This document shows positions 49,105 to 57,564 of a stretch of DNA of 64,000 nt, piece by piece (within the stretch, counting starts at the first letter, position 1; every line of letters starts with the position of its first letter). The DNA is from Salipiger bermudensis (GTDB taxonomy: Bacteria; Pseudomonadota; Alphaproteobacteria; Rhodobacterales; Rhodobacteraceae), in contig NZ_JAIUZY010000005.1 of the NCBI RefSeq assembly GCF_020171625.1, positions 434,001 through 498,000 of the forward strand, read 5' to 3'. The translations under genes and the position numbers were made by a program. Under the pieces are notes generated by a model. It worked only from the letters and a program-made list of their open reading frames with translations, was not told the DNA's origin and searched no databases.

Positions 49105-50394
49105 GTGGAAATCGCCACCCGAGTCTGGAACCATAAGTGGAAGATCGACCCGATCGTCCGCTCGTTGATCGACACCGATTTCTACAAGCTGCTGATGTGC
49201 CAGTCGGTGTTTCACAACCGCCCCGACGTGCAGGTGACCTTCAGCCTGATCAACCGCTCGCACCACGTGCCGCTCGCCAAGCTGATCGACGAGGGGGAAC
49301 TGCGCGAGCAGCTCGACCACATCCGCTCGCTGTCGCTGACCCGGGGCGAGAGCACCTGGCTGCGCGGCAACACGTTTTACGGCAAGCGCCAGATGTTCCG
49401 CCCCGACTTCATGGAGTGGTTCGAGAACCTGCGCCTGCCGCCCTATTTCCTCGAGCGCGTCGGGGACCAGTACGAGCTGACCTTCGAGGGCTCGTGGCCC
49501 GAGGTCATGCTGTGGGAGATCCCGGCGCTGGCGGTGCTGATGGAACTGCGCAGCCGCGCCGTGCTCGACGACATGAAGAAATTCGAGCTTCAGGTGCTCT
49601 ATGCCCGCGCCACCGCCAAGCTCTGGGAGAAGATCGAGCGCCTGCGCGACCAGCCCGGCCTCAAGATCGCCGATTTCGGCACCCGCCGCCGGCACAGCTT
49701 CCTCTGGCAGGACTGGTGCGTGCAGGCGATGAGCGAAGGGCTGGGCGATCGCTTCACCGGCACCTCGAACTGCCTGATCGCGAAGAACCGCGATCTCGAG
49801 GCCATCGGTACCAACGCGCACGAGCTGCCGATGGTCTATGCCGCGCTGGCCGAGGATGACGCGGCGCTGGCCCGCGCGCCCTATGACGTGCTGGCCGACT
49901 GGCACGACGAGCACGAGGGCAACCTGCGCATCATCCTGCCCGACACCTACGGCACCGAGGGGTTCCTCGAGCGCGCCCCGGACTGGCTGGCGGGATGGAC
50001 CGGCATCCGCATCGACAGCGGCGACCCCGAGCGCGGCGCTGAAACGGCGATCGCGTGGTGGAAGACCCGCGGCGAGGATCCGACCCAGAAGCTGGTGATC
50101 TTCTCGGACGGGCTCGACGAGGACAAGATCCTCGAGCTGTCCCGCAAGTTCGCGGGCCGGGTGCGGGTCTCGTTCGGCTGGGGCACGCTGCTGACCAATG
50201 ATTTCCGCGGCCTCACGCCCGATGACCGGCTGGCGCCGTTCAGCCTCGTGTGCAAGGCGGTCAGCGCCAATGGCCGGCCCACGGTGAAACTGTCGGACAA
50301 CCCCAACAAGGCGATGGGCCCCGAGAGCGAGATCGCGCGCTACAAGCGGGTCTTCGAGGTCGGCGAGCAGGAGCGCCGCGCCGTCGTGGTGTGA
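49105..50394 (+). CDS. pncB: Nicotinate phosphoribosyltransferase
   Basis: Enzyme of 429 residues that joins nicotinate to PRPP to give nicotinate mononucleotide, coupled to ATP hydrolysis. GTG at 49105 is used; GAGGAAA lies about five bases upstream. Family features: [13 protein letters not shown] near the N-terminus, the phosphorylated His in [11 protein letters not shown], and substrate-binding GTSNCLIAK and RIDSGD. Length is typical for the proteobacterial PncB. It completes the salvage pair with pncA. Two AT-rich palindromes just downstream probably end its transcript. Confidence 0.95.
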   Translation: MEIATRVWNHKWKIDPIVRSLIDTDFYKLLMCQSVFHNRPDVQVTFSLINRSHHVPLAKLIDEGELREQLDHIRSLSLTRGESTWLRGNTFYGKRQMFRPDFMEWFENLRLPPYFLERVGDQYELTFEGSWPEVMLWEIPALAVLMELRSRAVLDDMKKFELQVLYARATAKLWEKIERLRDQPGLKIADFGTRRRHSFLWQDWCVQAMSEGLGDRFTGTSNCLIAKNRDLEAIGTNAHELPMVYAALAEDDAALARAPYDVLADWHDEHEGNLRIILPDTYGTEGFLERAPDWLAGWTGIRIDSGDPERGAETAIAWWKTRGEDPTQKLVIFSDGLDEDKILELSRKFAGRVRVSFGWGTLLTNDFRGLTPDDRLAPFSLVCKAVSANGRPTVKLSDNPNKAMGPESEIARYKRVFEVGEQERRAVVV

Positions 50395-50405
50395 TCCCGC
50401 CGCCC

Positions 50406-50429
50406 AAGAATTTTTGGACGAAAATTCTT
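50406..50429. terminator. AT-rich inverted repeat after pncB, first of two
   Basis: A perfect 9-bp stem (AAGAATTTT / AAAATTCTT) with a 6-base loop lies 11 bases after the pncB stop. It stands out in a GC-rich setting. The stem itself supplies U-rich tails, so it may terminate in both directions. Confidence 0.5.
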
Positions 50430-50448
50430 CGCGCCCCCCGACGAAGTC

Positions 50449-50470
50449 AAAATCTTTGGCCAAAGATTTT
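50449..50470. repeat. Perfect 22-bp palindrome after pncB
   Basis: Bases 50449-50470 (AAAATCTTTGG / CCAAAGATTTT) are identical to their own reverse complement. It is the second AT-rich inverted repeat in 65 bases. I recall similar AAAATCTT...AAGATTTT elements as dispersed repeats in this family. A role in termination or as a protein-binding site is possible. Confidence 0.7.
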
Positions 50471-50557
50471 GCGGCACCGCGCCGCAGCTCTGGTCTAGGC
50501 TGGCCATGGCGCATGGCGCGGGCTAGAAGGGCGCGGCAGTATCTGTAAGGTGGCATC

Positions 50558-51643
50558 ATGGCTGGTATCGAACCGCAGCCCGGGATCATGGACATCGCGC
50601 TCTACGAGGGCGGGAAATCCAGCGTCGCGGGCGTGTCGAACGTCGTCAAGCTGAGCTCGAACGAGAACCCGTTCGGCCCGTCTCCCGCCGCGCAGGAGGC
50701 GGTGAAGCGCGTCGTCCACGAGATGCATCGCTACCCCTCGACCGACCATGCCGAGCTGCGCGCCGCCATCGCCGAGGTGCACGGGCTCGATGCCGACCGC
50801 ATCATCTGCGGCGTGGGCTCCGACGAGGTGCTGCAGTTCCTGTGCCACGCCTATGCCGGCGAGGGCGACGAGGTGATCCACACCGAGCATGGCTTCGCGA
50901 TGTACAGGATCCTCGCCCACGCGGTCGGCGCGACACCGGTCGAGGTGGCCGAGACCGAGCGCGTGGTCTCGGTCGACAACATCCTCGCCGCCTGCAACGA
51001 CCGCACCAAGCTGGTGTTCATCGCCAACCCCAACAACCCGACCGGCACGATGATCGGTCTGGCCGAGATCGAGCGTCTGGCCGAGAACCTGCCGCCGCAG
51101 GCGATCCTCGTGCTCGACGGTGCCTATGCCGAATATGTCGAGGGCTACGATGGCGGCGCGCAGCTCGTCGAATCGCGCGGCAATGTGGTGATGACCCGCA
51201 CCTTCTCCAAGCTCTACGGGCTGGGCGGAATGCGCGTCGGCTGGGGCTACGGGCCGAAACAGATCATCGACGTGCTGACCCGCATCCGCCAGCCCTTCAA
51301 CCTGTCGAACGTGGCGCTCGTCGCCGCCGAGGCGGCGATCCGCGACACCGCGCATGTGGAGAAGAGTCGCGAGGACAATTCCCGCCTGCGCGCCTGGCTG
51401 GCCGAGGCGCTGGCCGAGCATGGCGTGCCCTCGGATTCCTCGACGGCGAATTTCGTGCTGGCGCGCTTCACCAGCCCCGACGAAGCCGCGGCCTGCGACA
51501 CCTACCTGCAGAGCCAGGGCGTCATCGTGCGCCGGGTCACCGGCTACAAGCTGCCGGCGGCGCTGCGCATCACCGTCGGCGACGAGGCGTCGTGCCGCCG
51601 GGTGGCGCATTGCATCGGGCTGTTCAAGGCAGGTGCCCGATGA
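50558..51643 (+). CDS. hisC: Histidinol-phosphate aminotransferase
   Basis: PLP-dependent class I/II aminotransferase of 361 residues. Features are [18 protein letters not shown] near the N-terminus, [11 protein letters not shown] and the PLP lysine in [16 protein letters not shown], and the C-terminal RITVGDE. It makes L-histidinol phosphate; in this group such enzymes also serve as aromatic aminotransferases. Placement directly before tyrA (four-base overlap) supports a role in tyrosine and phenylalanine synthesis as well. RBS TAAGGTGG precedes the ATG at 50558. Confidence 0.93.
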   Translation: MAGIEPQPGIMDIALYEGGKSSVAGVSNVVKLSSNENPFGPSPAAQEAVKRVVHEMHRYPSTDHAELRAAIAEVHGLDADRIICGVGSDEVLQFLCHAYAGEGDEVIHTEHGFAMYRILAHAVGATPVEVAETERVVSVDNILAACNDRTKLVFIANPNNPTGTMIGLAEIERLAENLPPQAILVLDGAYAEYVEGYDGGAQLVESRGNVVMTRTFSKLYGLGGMRVGWGYGPKQIIDVLTRIRQPFNLSNVALVAAEAAIRDTAHVEKSREDNSRLRAWLAEALAEHGVPSDSSTANFVLARFTSPDEAAACDTYLQSQGVIVRRVTGYKLPAALRITVGDEASCRRVAHCIGLFKAGAR

Positions 51644-52548
51644 GCTACGGCAAGGTCGCCCTGATCGGCCTCGGCCTGATCGCGTCCTCGATGTACTGGG
51701 CGATGAAGCGGGCCGGCATGACGGCGCATGTGTCGGGCTATGCCCGCAGCAGCGAAACGCGCGAGACCGCGCGCCGCATCGGCCTGTGCGACACGGTCTG
51801 CGACAGCGCCGAAGAGGCGGTGAAGGATGCTGACCTGATCGTTCTGGCGGTGCCGGTGGGCGCCATGGGCGCCGTCGCCGAGGCCATCGCGCCGCATCTC
51901 AAGCCCGGTGCCACCGTGACCGACGTGGGCTCGGTCAAGAAGGCGGTGATCGACGAGGTCGGCCCGCACATCCCCGAGGGCGTGCACTTCGTTCCGGCCC
52001 ACCCGATGGCGGGCACCGAGCATTCCGGCCCCGAATCGGGCTTTGCCTCGCTCTACGACAACCGCTGGTGCCTGATCGTGCCGCAGGACGCCTCGGAGGA
52101 GGCCACCGCCGCGCTCGAGACCTACTGGCAGGCGCTGGGCGCCAACACCCAGCGCATGGAGCCGGCGCATCATGATCTCGTCTGCGCCGTGGTGAGCCAC
52201 GTGCCGCACCTCATCGCCTACACCATGGTGGGCGTCGCCGACGATCTGCGCCGGGTCTCGGACCAGGAGGTGATCAAGTTCTCCGCCGCGGGCTTCCGGG
52301 ATTTCACCCGCATCGCGGCCTCGGACCCGACCATGTGGCGCGACGTCTTCCTGACCAACAAGGAAGCCTCGCTCGAGATCCTCGGCCGCTTCACCGAAGA
52401 GCTTTTCGCCCTGCAACGGGCGATCCGCACCGGCGACGGCGACACGTTGTTCGACTACTTCACCCATACGCGCGAGATCCGGCGCGGCATCCTGCAGGCC
52501 GGGCAGGACACCGACGCGCCGGACTTCGGCCGGATCCGGAAGGAATGA
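51640..52548 (+). CDS. tyrA: Prephenate/arogenate dehydrogenase family protein
   Basis: NAD(P)-dependent enzyme of 302 residues for tyrosine synthesis. The Rossmann motif is [17 protein letters not shown], and the family signature is [31 protein letters not shown] and the C-terminal helical dimer domain are also typical. Whether prephenate or arogenate is preferred cannot be read here; in Rhodobacteraceae the cyclohexadienyl type is common. Its ATG overlaps the hisC stop (ATGA). No chorismate mutase or ACT domain is fused. Confidence 0.92.
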   Translation: MSYGKVALIGLGLIASSMYWAMKRAGMTAHVSGYARSSETRETARRIGLCDTVCDSAEEAVKDADLIVLAVPVGAMGAVAEAIAPHLKPGATVTDVGSVKKAVIDEVGPHIPEGVHFVPAHPMAGTEHSGPESGFASLYDNRWCLIVPQDASEEATAALETYWQALGANTQRMEPAHHDLVCAVVSHVPHLIAYTMVGVADDLRRVSDQEVIKFSAAGFRDFTRIAASDPTMWRDVFLTNKEASLEILGRFTEELFALQRAIRTGDGDTLFDYFTHTREIRRGILQAGQDTDAPDFGRIRKE

Positions 52549-52550
52549 GG

Positions 52551-53468
52551 ATGCGGGGCCTCGGGACGCTGATCTGTCTTCTGACACTTGCGTCGCAGGC
52601 CCCGGCCTCCGCTCCCGACCACTCGCCGCGCCCGCTGGCCCGGCAGGCCGTCGCGCAGGCGGCTCCGGCGCCCAGGCCTTCCGTCGTCGTCACCGCCGCG
52701 CCCGATGGCACGCTGTCGCGCCTCCGGCCGGAGGCGCGCCCGTCGGCGCCCGCCGCCGCGCCGGCGCAGGACCCGCGCGCTGTCGAGGAGCCGGCAGTCA
52801 CGCCCGACGTGTCCACCGCAGGCAGCGCTCTGGTCAAGGCCTTTGCGGCGCGCTCACCGCAGGCCATTGCGCTGTCGGTGCGGCCGCTGGTGCGGCCGAA
52901 AGCGCTGGTCGAAAAGGCGATGGCACGGCGGCGGGAGCGCGCCCGCGGCGCGGTCTGCGGCGATCTGGCGATCCAGGGGCAGGAGGTGGGCTTCGTTCCG
53001 GGCCGTATTCCCGCCTGCGGCATCGACAACGCGGTGAAGCTGCGGTCGGTCGCTGGGGTCTCGCTGAGCCAGCAGGCGCTGGTGGACTGCACCACCGCCA
53101 GGACCCTGAAGCGCTGGATCGAGGAGGGGCTGAAGCCCGCCGTCGGCAGCCAGGGCGGCGGCGTCGCGGGGCTGCGGGTGGCGGCGCATTACGCCTGCCG
53201 GACCCGCAACAACCGCCCCGGCGGCAAGGTCAGCGAACACGGCAAGGGCCGCGCCATCGACATCGCGGGCGTCATGCTGCGCGACGGCTCCGAGATCAGC
53301 GTGCTGCGCGACTGGGGCGGTGGGGCGAAGGGGCGCGCGCTGAAGCAGATGCACCGCACCGCCTGCGGGCGGTTCGGCACGGTGCTCGGGCCGGGCTCGG
53401 ACGGCTATCACCGAGACCACCTGCATTTCGACACCGCGCGCTACCGCAGCGGCTCCTACTGTCGCTGA
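52551..53468 (+). CDS. Extensin-like family protein, exported
   Basis: Protein of 305 residues. A signal peptide ([19 protein letters not shown]) is followed by a long disordered Ala/Pro/Arg-rich region (about 20-120). The C-terminal extensin-like domain begins with [11 protein letters not shown] and contains [23 protein letters not shown] and DHLHFD. The last two His/Asp motifs look like a zinc peptidase of the D-Ala-D-Ala carboxypeptidase/LAS type, so a cell-wall role is plausible. ATG at 52551 is used with AAGGA six bases upstream; an ATG at 52545 overlapping the tyrA stop is the alternative. It is third in the hisC-tyrA unit. Confidence 0.85.
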   Translation: MRGLGTLICLLTLASQAPASAPDHSPRPLARQAVAQAAPAPRPSVVVTAAPDGTLSRLRPEARPSAPAAAPAQDPRAVEEPAVTPDVSTAGSALVKAFAARSPQAIALSVRPLVRPKALVEKAMARRRERARGAVCGDLAIQGQEVGFVPGRIPACGIDNAVKLRSVAGVSLSQQALVDCTTARTLKRWIEEGLKPAVGSQGGGVAGLRVAAHYACRTRNNRPGGKVSEHGKGRAIDIAGVMLRDGSEISVLRDWGGGAKGRALKQMHRTACGRFGTVLGPGSDGYHRDHLHFDTARYRSGSYCR

Positions 53469-53568
53469 GGCGGCGCATCCGGCGCGCCCGCGATGGTCTT
53501 TTGACGGTCACTCGGCGCCCGTGGGGGCGGGCGGGCCGAAGCATATCCCGCACTGCCCGCGCCAGCCG

Positions 53569-54129
53569 TCAGCTCTCCGGGCCGATCAGCGCGCCGATCA
53601 CCGCATGGGCGCTTTCGGAATCCCAGTCCGCGTCGCCGCGCAGCCGCGCGACCTCTTCGCCCTCGGGGTTCAGGATCACCGTGATCGGCAGGCCGAGCAC
53701 GCCCATCTCGCGCGCCAGCGCCGAGCCGGGATCGCGGTGCAGCGGCAGGCTGTCGACGCCGATCTCCTCGAAGAACGCCTCCATCGCCGGCGGCGGGTTG
53801 CGCCCGGTGGCGATGGTCACGACCTCGAAGCGCTCGCCGCCAAGCGCGTCCTGCAGCGCCGCCAGCGCCGGCATCTCCTTGCGGCAGGGCGCGCACCAAG
53901 TGGCCCAGAAGTTCACCAGCACCCATTTGCCCTGCCAGTCCGACAACGCGAGGGGCTCCCCGCCGAAGGTCTCGAAGGCGGCCGTCCCGGAGGGCTTGGC
54001 CTCGGAGTGGAAGTTCAGCTTCTTCATGTCGCCGTCGCGCAGCGCCTCGGCGGCGCTGGGATCGGCAAGCGCCGGATTTGCAAGCGCCGCGGTGGCGGTA
54101 TAGAGGAGCGCAAGCGCCAGTTTTCTCAT
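53569..54129 (-). CDS. TlpA-family thioredoxin-like disulfide reductase
   Basis: Periplasmic thioredoxin-fold protein of 186 residues. The N-terminus is a signal peptide ([20 protein letters not shown], cleaved near ALA-DP). The active site is [12 protein letters not shown]. The [12 protein letters not shown] segment carries the cis-proline. TlpA/ResA/CcmG-like proteins reduce disulfides in cytochrome c or cytochrome oxidase assembly. GGGAGGGA lies two to nine bases before the ATG. The gene is divergent from argH with only 21 bases between start codons. Confidence 0.9.
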   Translation of the reverse strand: MRKLALALLYTATAALANPALADPSAAEALRDGDMKKLNFHSEAKPSGTAAFETFGGEPLALSDWQGKWVLVNFWATWCAPCRKEMPALAALQDALGGERFEVVTIATGRNPPPAMEAFFEEIGVDSLPLHRDPGSALAREMGVLGLPITVILNPEGEEVARLRGDADWDSESAHAVIGALIGPES

Positions 54130-54150
54130 GATCCCTCCCGGAGTGATGCC

Positions 54151-55542
54151 ATGTCCGACAAGTCCTCGAACCAGATGTGGGGCGGCCGCTTTGCCGCTGG
54201 TCCAGACGCGATCATGGAGGCGATCAACGCCTCGATCGGGTTCGACAAGCGGCTCGCGGCGCAGGATATCGCCGGATCTCGGGCCCATGCCGCCATGCTG
54301 GCCGCCACGGGCATCATCAGTGATAGCGATGCCGAGACCATTCGGGAAGGTCTGCTCACGGTACTGTCAGAGATCGAGGAGGGGCGGTTCGAATTCTCCA
54401 CCGCGCTCGAGGACATCCACATGAACGTGGAGGCCCGGCTCAAGGAGATCGTCGGCGAGCCGGCAGGCCGCCTGCACACCGCGCGCTCCCGCAACGACCA
54501 GGTGGCGACCGATTTCAAACTCTGGACCCGCGACCAGTTCGACGCGTTCGAGCAGGGGCTGCTGGCGCTGATCCGGGCGCTGGTCGACCAGGCCGAGGCG
54601 GGTGCCGCGTGGGTGATGCCGGGCTTCACCCACCTGCAGACCGCGCAGCCGGTGACCTGGGGCCACCACATGCTGGCCTATGTCGAGATGTTCGCCCGCG
54701 ACCTCTCCCGGGTGCGCGACGCGCGCAAGCGGATGAACGAATGCCCTCTGGGCGCGGCGGCGCTGGCCGGAACCGGCTTTGCCATCGACCGCCACATGAC
54801 CGCCGAGGCGCTGGGGTTCGACCGGCCGACCGAGAACTCGCTCGACGCGGTCTCCGACCGCGATTTCGCGCTCGACTTCCTGAGCACCGCGAGCATCTGC
54901 GCCATGCACCTGTCGCGCTTTGCAGAGGAGCTGGTGATCTGGTCCTCGGCCCAGTTCCGCTTCGTGACGCTGTCGGACCGGTTCTCCACCGGCTCCTCGA
55001 TCATGCCGCAGAAGAAGAACCCCGACGCCGCCGAGCTGATCCGCGCCAAGATCGGCCGCATCTTCGGCGCCAACGTGGCGCTGATGACGGTGATGAAGGG
55101 CCTGCCGCTGGCCTATTCCAAGGACATGCAGGAAGACAAGGAACAGGTCTTCGACGCTGCCGACAACCTGATGCTTGCGCTGGCCGCGATGGAAGGCATG
55201 GTCAAGGACATGTCGGCCAATGTCGACACCCTCGAGGCGGCGGCCTCGGCGGGTTTCTCGACCGCGACCGACCTTGCCGACTGGCTGGTGCGTGAGACCG
55301 GCTTGCCGTTCCGCGACGCCCATCACGTCACCGGCTCGCTGGTGGCGATGGCCGAGGCCAAGGGCTGCGACCTGCCGGACCTGACGCTCGAGGAGATGCA
55401 GTCGGTGAGCGGTGCGATCACCGGGGGTATCTATGACGTTCTTGGTGTGCATAACTCGGTGGCGAGCCGCCTGAGTCATGGCGGCACCGCCCCTGTGCGC
55501 GTGCGCGAGCAGGTGGCCCGCTGGAAGGAGATCCTTGCATGA
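54151..55542 (+). CDS. argH: Argininosuccinate lyase
   Basis: Enzyme of 463 residues that splits argininosuccinate into arginine and fumarate. The start ATG follows CGGAGTG at good distance, and the family begins with [11 protein letters not shown]. The fumarase-superfamily signature is [18 protein letters not shown], with the catalytic Ser. [13 protein letters not shown] and [16 protein letters not shown] are also typical. It is first in a run of coupled genes (small lipoprotein, DUF2834 protein) followed by lysA. The frame upstream of 54151 is antisense to the tlpA-like gene and is not coding. Confidence 0.96.
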   Translation: MSDKSSNQMWGGRFAAGPDAIMEAINASIGFDKRLAAQDIAGSRAHAAMLAATGIISDSDAETIREGLLTVLSEIEEGRFEFSTALEDIHMNVEARLKEIVGEPAGRLHTARSRNDQVATDFKLWTRDQFDAFEQGLLALIRALVDQAEAGAAWVMPGFTHLQTAQPVTWGHHMLAYVEMFARDLSRVRDARKRMNECPLGAAALAGTGFAIDRHMTAEALGFDRPTENSLDAVSDRDFALDFLSTASICAMHLSRFAEELVIWSSAQFRFVTLSDRFSTGSSIMPQKKNPDAAELIRAKIGRIFGANVALMTVMKGLPLAYSKDMQEDKEQVFDAADNLMLALAAMEGMVKDMSANVDTLEAAASAGFSTATDLADWLVRETGLPFRDAHHVTGSLVAMAEAKGCDLPDLTLEEMQSVSGAITGGIYDVLGVHNSVASRLSHGGTAPVRVREQVARWKEILA

Positions 55543-55691
55543 GCCGTGTCATCCTGAGCCTCGGGCTCGTCGCCGTGCTTGCCGCCTGCGGCGCCGACGG
55601 CGCACCGATCGCGCCCGAGCCGGAGCCCGAGACCCCGCCGCCGGGCGTGTCGATCTCGGGCACCGCATCGGTGGGGATCTCCAACCGGTGA
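55539..55691 (+). CDS. Small predicted lipoprotein
   Basis: Protein of 50 residues. It starts in the argH stop (ATGA) and its TGA overlaps the next start (GTGA), so the three genes are translationally coupled. The N-terminus is a lipoprotein signal with the lipobox LAAC (Cys17). The mature part is a short Pro/Glu-rich tail ([11 protein letters not shown]) ending SVGISNR. It is easily missed because of its size. I recall a small lipoprotein at this place in other Rhodobacteraceae. Function unknown. Confidence 0.75.
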   Translation: MSRVILSLGLVAVLAACGADGAPIAPEPEPETPPPGVSISGTASVGISNR

Positions 55692-56005
55692 GCCTGCGGC
55701 TGCGGCACCTCTGGCTGGCACTTGCGCTCTGGGGCGCGGTGCACCCGATGGTCTATCTCGTGTCGTGGCTGGCGCGGAACGGCTGGTCGCCCGGCAGCCT
55801 GATCGACGCGTGGTTCGCCAACGCCGCCACCACCGGCCTGACCTGGGATCTGATGATCAGCGCCACGGTGCTGACGCTCTGGGTGCTGGCCGAGGTCGCG
55901 GTGCGGCGCAACTGGGAGGCGCTCTGGGCGGTTCCCGCCACGTTCCTGATCGGCGTGAGCTGCGGCTTGCCGCTGTATCTCTGGCTGCGCTCGCGGCCCG
56001 TCTGA
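55688..56005 (+). CDS. DUF2834 domain-containing membrane protein
   Basis: Protein of 105 residues with three hydrophobic helices (LWLALALWGAVHPMVYLVSWL, LMISATVLTLWVLAEVAV and AVPATFLIGVSCGLPLYLWL). This three-helix layout, with a YLVSWLARNGW-type first loop, fits DUF2834. GTG at 55688 overlaps the lipoprotein stop. No enzymatic function is known. It closes the argH unit, and a repeat-containing gap follows before lysA. Confidence 0.75.
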   Translation: MSLRLRHLWLALALWGAVHPMVYLVSWLARNGWSPGSLIDAWFANAATTGLTWDLMISATVLTLWVLAEVAVRRNWEALWAVPATFLIGVSCGLPLYLWLRSRPV

Positions 56006-56127
56006 GGCTGCGGAGCGCGCCCTGCGGGGCGCGCGCAGGTCGTCTTGCCGGCGGCCTTTGGCCTCCGGCGCGGCGGCCGTGGCGGGCGTGACGCCTCTGC
56101 CTTGGGGCGCCGCGTGTGGTGCGGCCG

Positions 56128-56157
56128 GGATTTTGAGTATTTGGGACGTAGAGAAGC
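56128..56157 (+). repeat. Dispersed intergenic repeat, copy 2
   Basis: This is the second copy of the GGATTTTGAGTATT...ACGTAGAGAAGC element (copy 1 at 32483-32512). It lies in the 256-base gap between the DUF2834 gene and lysA. As in copy 1, a GC-rich partly self-complementary stretch (about 56075-56127, GGCC ends) precedes it, so hairpin plus TTTT may terminate the upstream transcript. The rest of this gap shows nothing recognisable. Confidence 0.7.
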
Positions 56158-56261
56158 CAGGGTTGCTGTGCGGGGCGGAGGGGGCGCGCCGGGGGCGTGG
56201 CCGGGGCTGGTGAAAGCGTGCGGGCTGCGCTATGGCGGCGCGTGTAGTGCAGGAGGCCGGT

Positions 56262-57527
56262 ATGGACCATTTTCTCTATCGTGACGGGCAGCTCTATGCC
56301 GAGGACGTGCCGGTGGCCGAGATCGCCGCCGCGGTTGGCACGCCGGTCTATGTCTATTCCAGCGCCACGCTGCTGCGCCATTTCCGGCTGTTCGACGAGG
56401 CGCTGGCCTGGGGGCCGCACCTTGTCTGCTATGCCATGAAGGCGGCGTCGAACCAGGCCATCCTGAAGACGCTGGCCGAGGCCGGCGCCGGGATGGACGT
56501 GGTCTCGGGCGGCGAGTACGCCCGGGCGAAAGCCGCCGGCGTGCCCGGCGAGCGCATCGTGTTCTCGGGCGTGGGCAAGACCCGCGCCGAGATCCGCACC
56601 GCGCTCGAGGGCGGGCTGCGCCAGTTCAACATCGAGAGCGAGCCCGAGATGCGGGTGATCTCGGAAGTGGCCTCGGAGCTGGGTCTGGTGGCGCCGGTCA
56701 CCGTGCGGGTGAACCCCGACGTCGACGCCAAGACCCATGCCAAGATCGCCACCGGCAAGAGCGAGAACAAGTTCGGCATCCCGATCGCCCGGGCGCGCGA
56801 GGTCTATGCCGAGGCCGCGGCGCTGCCGGGGCTGAAGGTCGTTGGCATCGACGTGCATATCGGCTCGCAGCTCACCGAGCTCGAGCCCTTCGCCATGGCC
56901 TATCGCAAGGTCGCCGAGCTCACCGAGGCGTTGCGCGGCGACGGGCACGAGATCACCCGGCTCGACCTTGGCGGCGGGCTGGGGATTCCCTACACCCGCA
57001 GCAACGAGGCGCCGCCCCTGCCGGTGGAATACGGCGCCATGATCGAGCGCGAGCTGGGCCATCTGGGTTGCGAGATCGAGATCGAGCCGGGCCGGCTGAT
57101 CGTCGGCAATGCCGGCATCCTGGTGTCGGAGGTGATCTATCTCAAGCAGGGCGAGGGGCGGGATTTCCTGATCCTTGACGCGGCGATGAACGACCTGATC
57201 CGCCCGGCCATGTACGAGGCGCATCACGACATCGTGCCGGTCATCGAACCCGAGGCCGGGCTGGAGCAGCGCCCGTTCGACATCGTCGGCCCGGTCTGCG
57301 AATCCGGCGACACCTTCGCCAAGGGCCGGATGATGCCGGCGCTGGGGGCGGGCGATCTCGTGGCGTTTCGCTCTGCCGGCGCTTACGGTGCGGTGATGTC
57401 TTCGGAGTACAACACGCGGGCGCTGATTCCGGAGGTTCTGGTGAAGGGCGATCAATTCGCTGTCATCCGCCGGAGACCGAGCTTTGACGAAATCATAAAC
57501 CGCGATAGCCTTCCGGAGTGGCTGTAG
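56262..57527 (+). CDS. lysA: Diaminopimelate decarboxylase
   Basis: PLP enzyme of 421 residues that makes L-lysine from meso-diaminopimelate. The PLP lysine is in VCYAMKAASNQAIL. Other motifs are GMDVVSGGE, the phosphate-binding GGGLGIPY and the late active-site GPVCESGDTFAKGR. AGGAGG sits eight bases before the ATG. Length is normal. It is preceded by a dispersed repeat and followed 37 bases later by the TIGR02302 gene. Confidence 0.96.
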   Translation: MDHFLYRDGQLYAEDVPVAEIAAAVGTPVYVYSSATLLRHFRLFDEALAWGPHLVCYAMKAASNQAILKTLAEAGAGMDVVSGGEYARAKAAGVPGERIVFSGVGKTRAEIRTALEGGLRQFNIESEPEMRVISEVASELGLVAPVTVRVNPDVDAKTHAKIATGKSENKFGIPIARAREVYAEAAALPGLKVVGIDVHIGSQLTELEPFAMAYRKVAELTEALRGDGHEITRLDLGGGLGIPYTRSNEAPPLPVEYGAMIERELGHLGCEIEIEPGRLIVGNAGILVSEVIYLKQGEGRDFLILDAAMNDLIRPAMYEAHHDIVPVIEPEAGLEQRPFDIVGPVCESGDTFAKGRMMPALGAGDLVAFRSAGAYGAVMSSEYNTRALIPEVLVKGDQFAVIRRRPSFDEIINRDSLPEWL

Positions 57528-57564
57528 GGCATCCCTCCTGCAGTCCCGACCGCAGGAGACCTCC

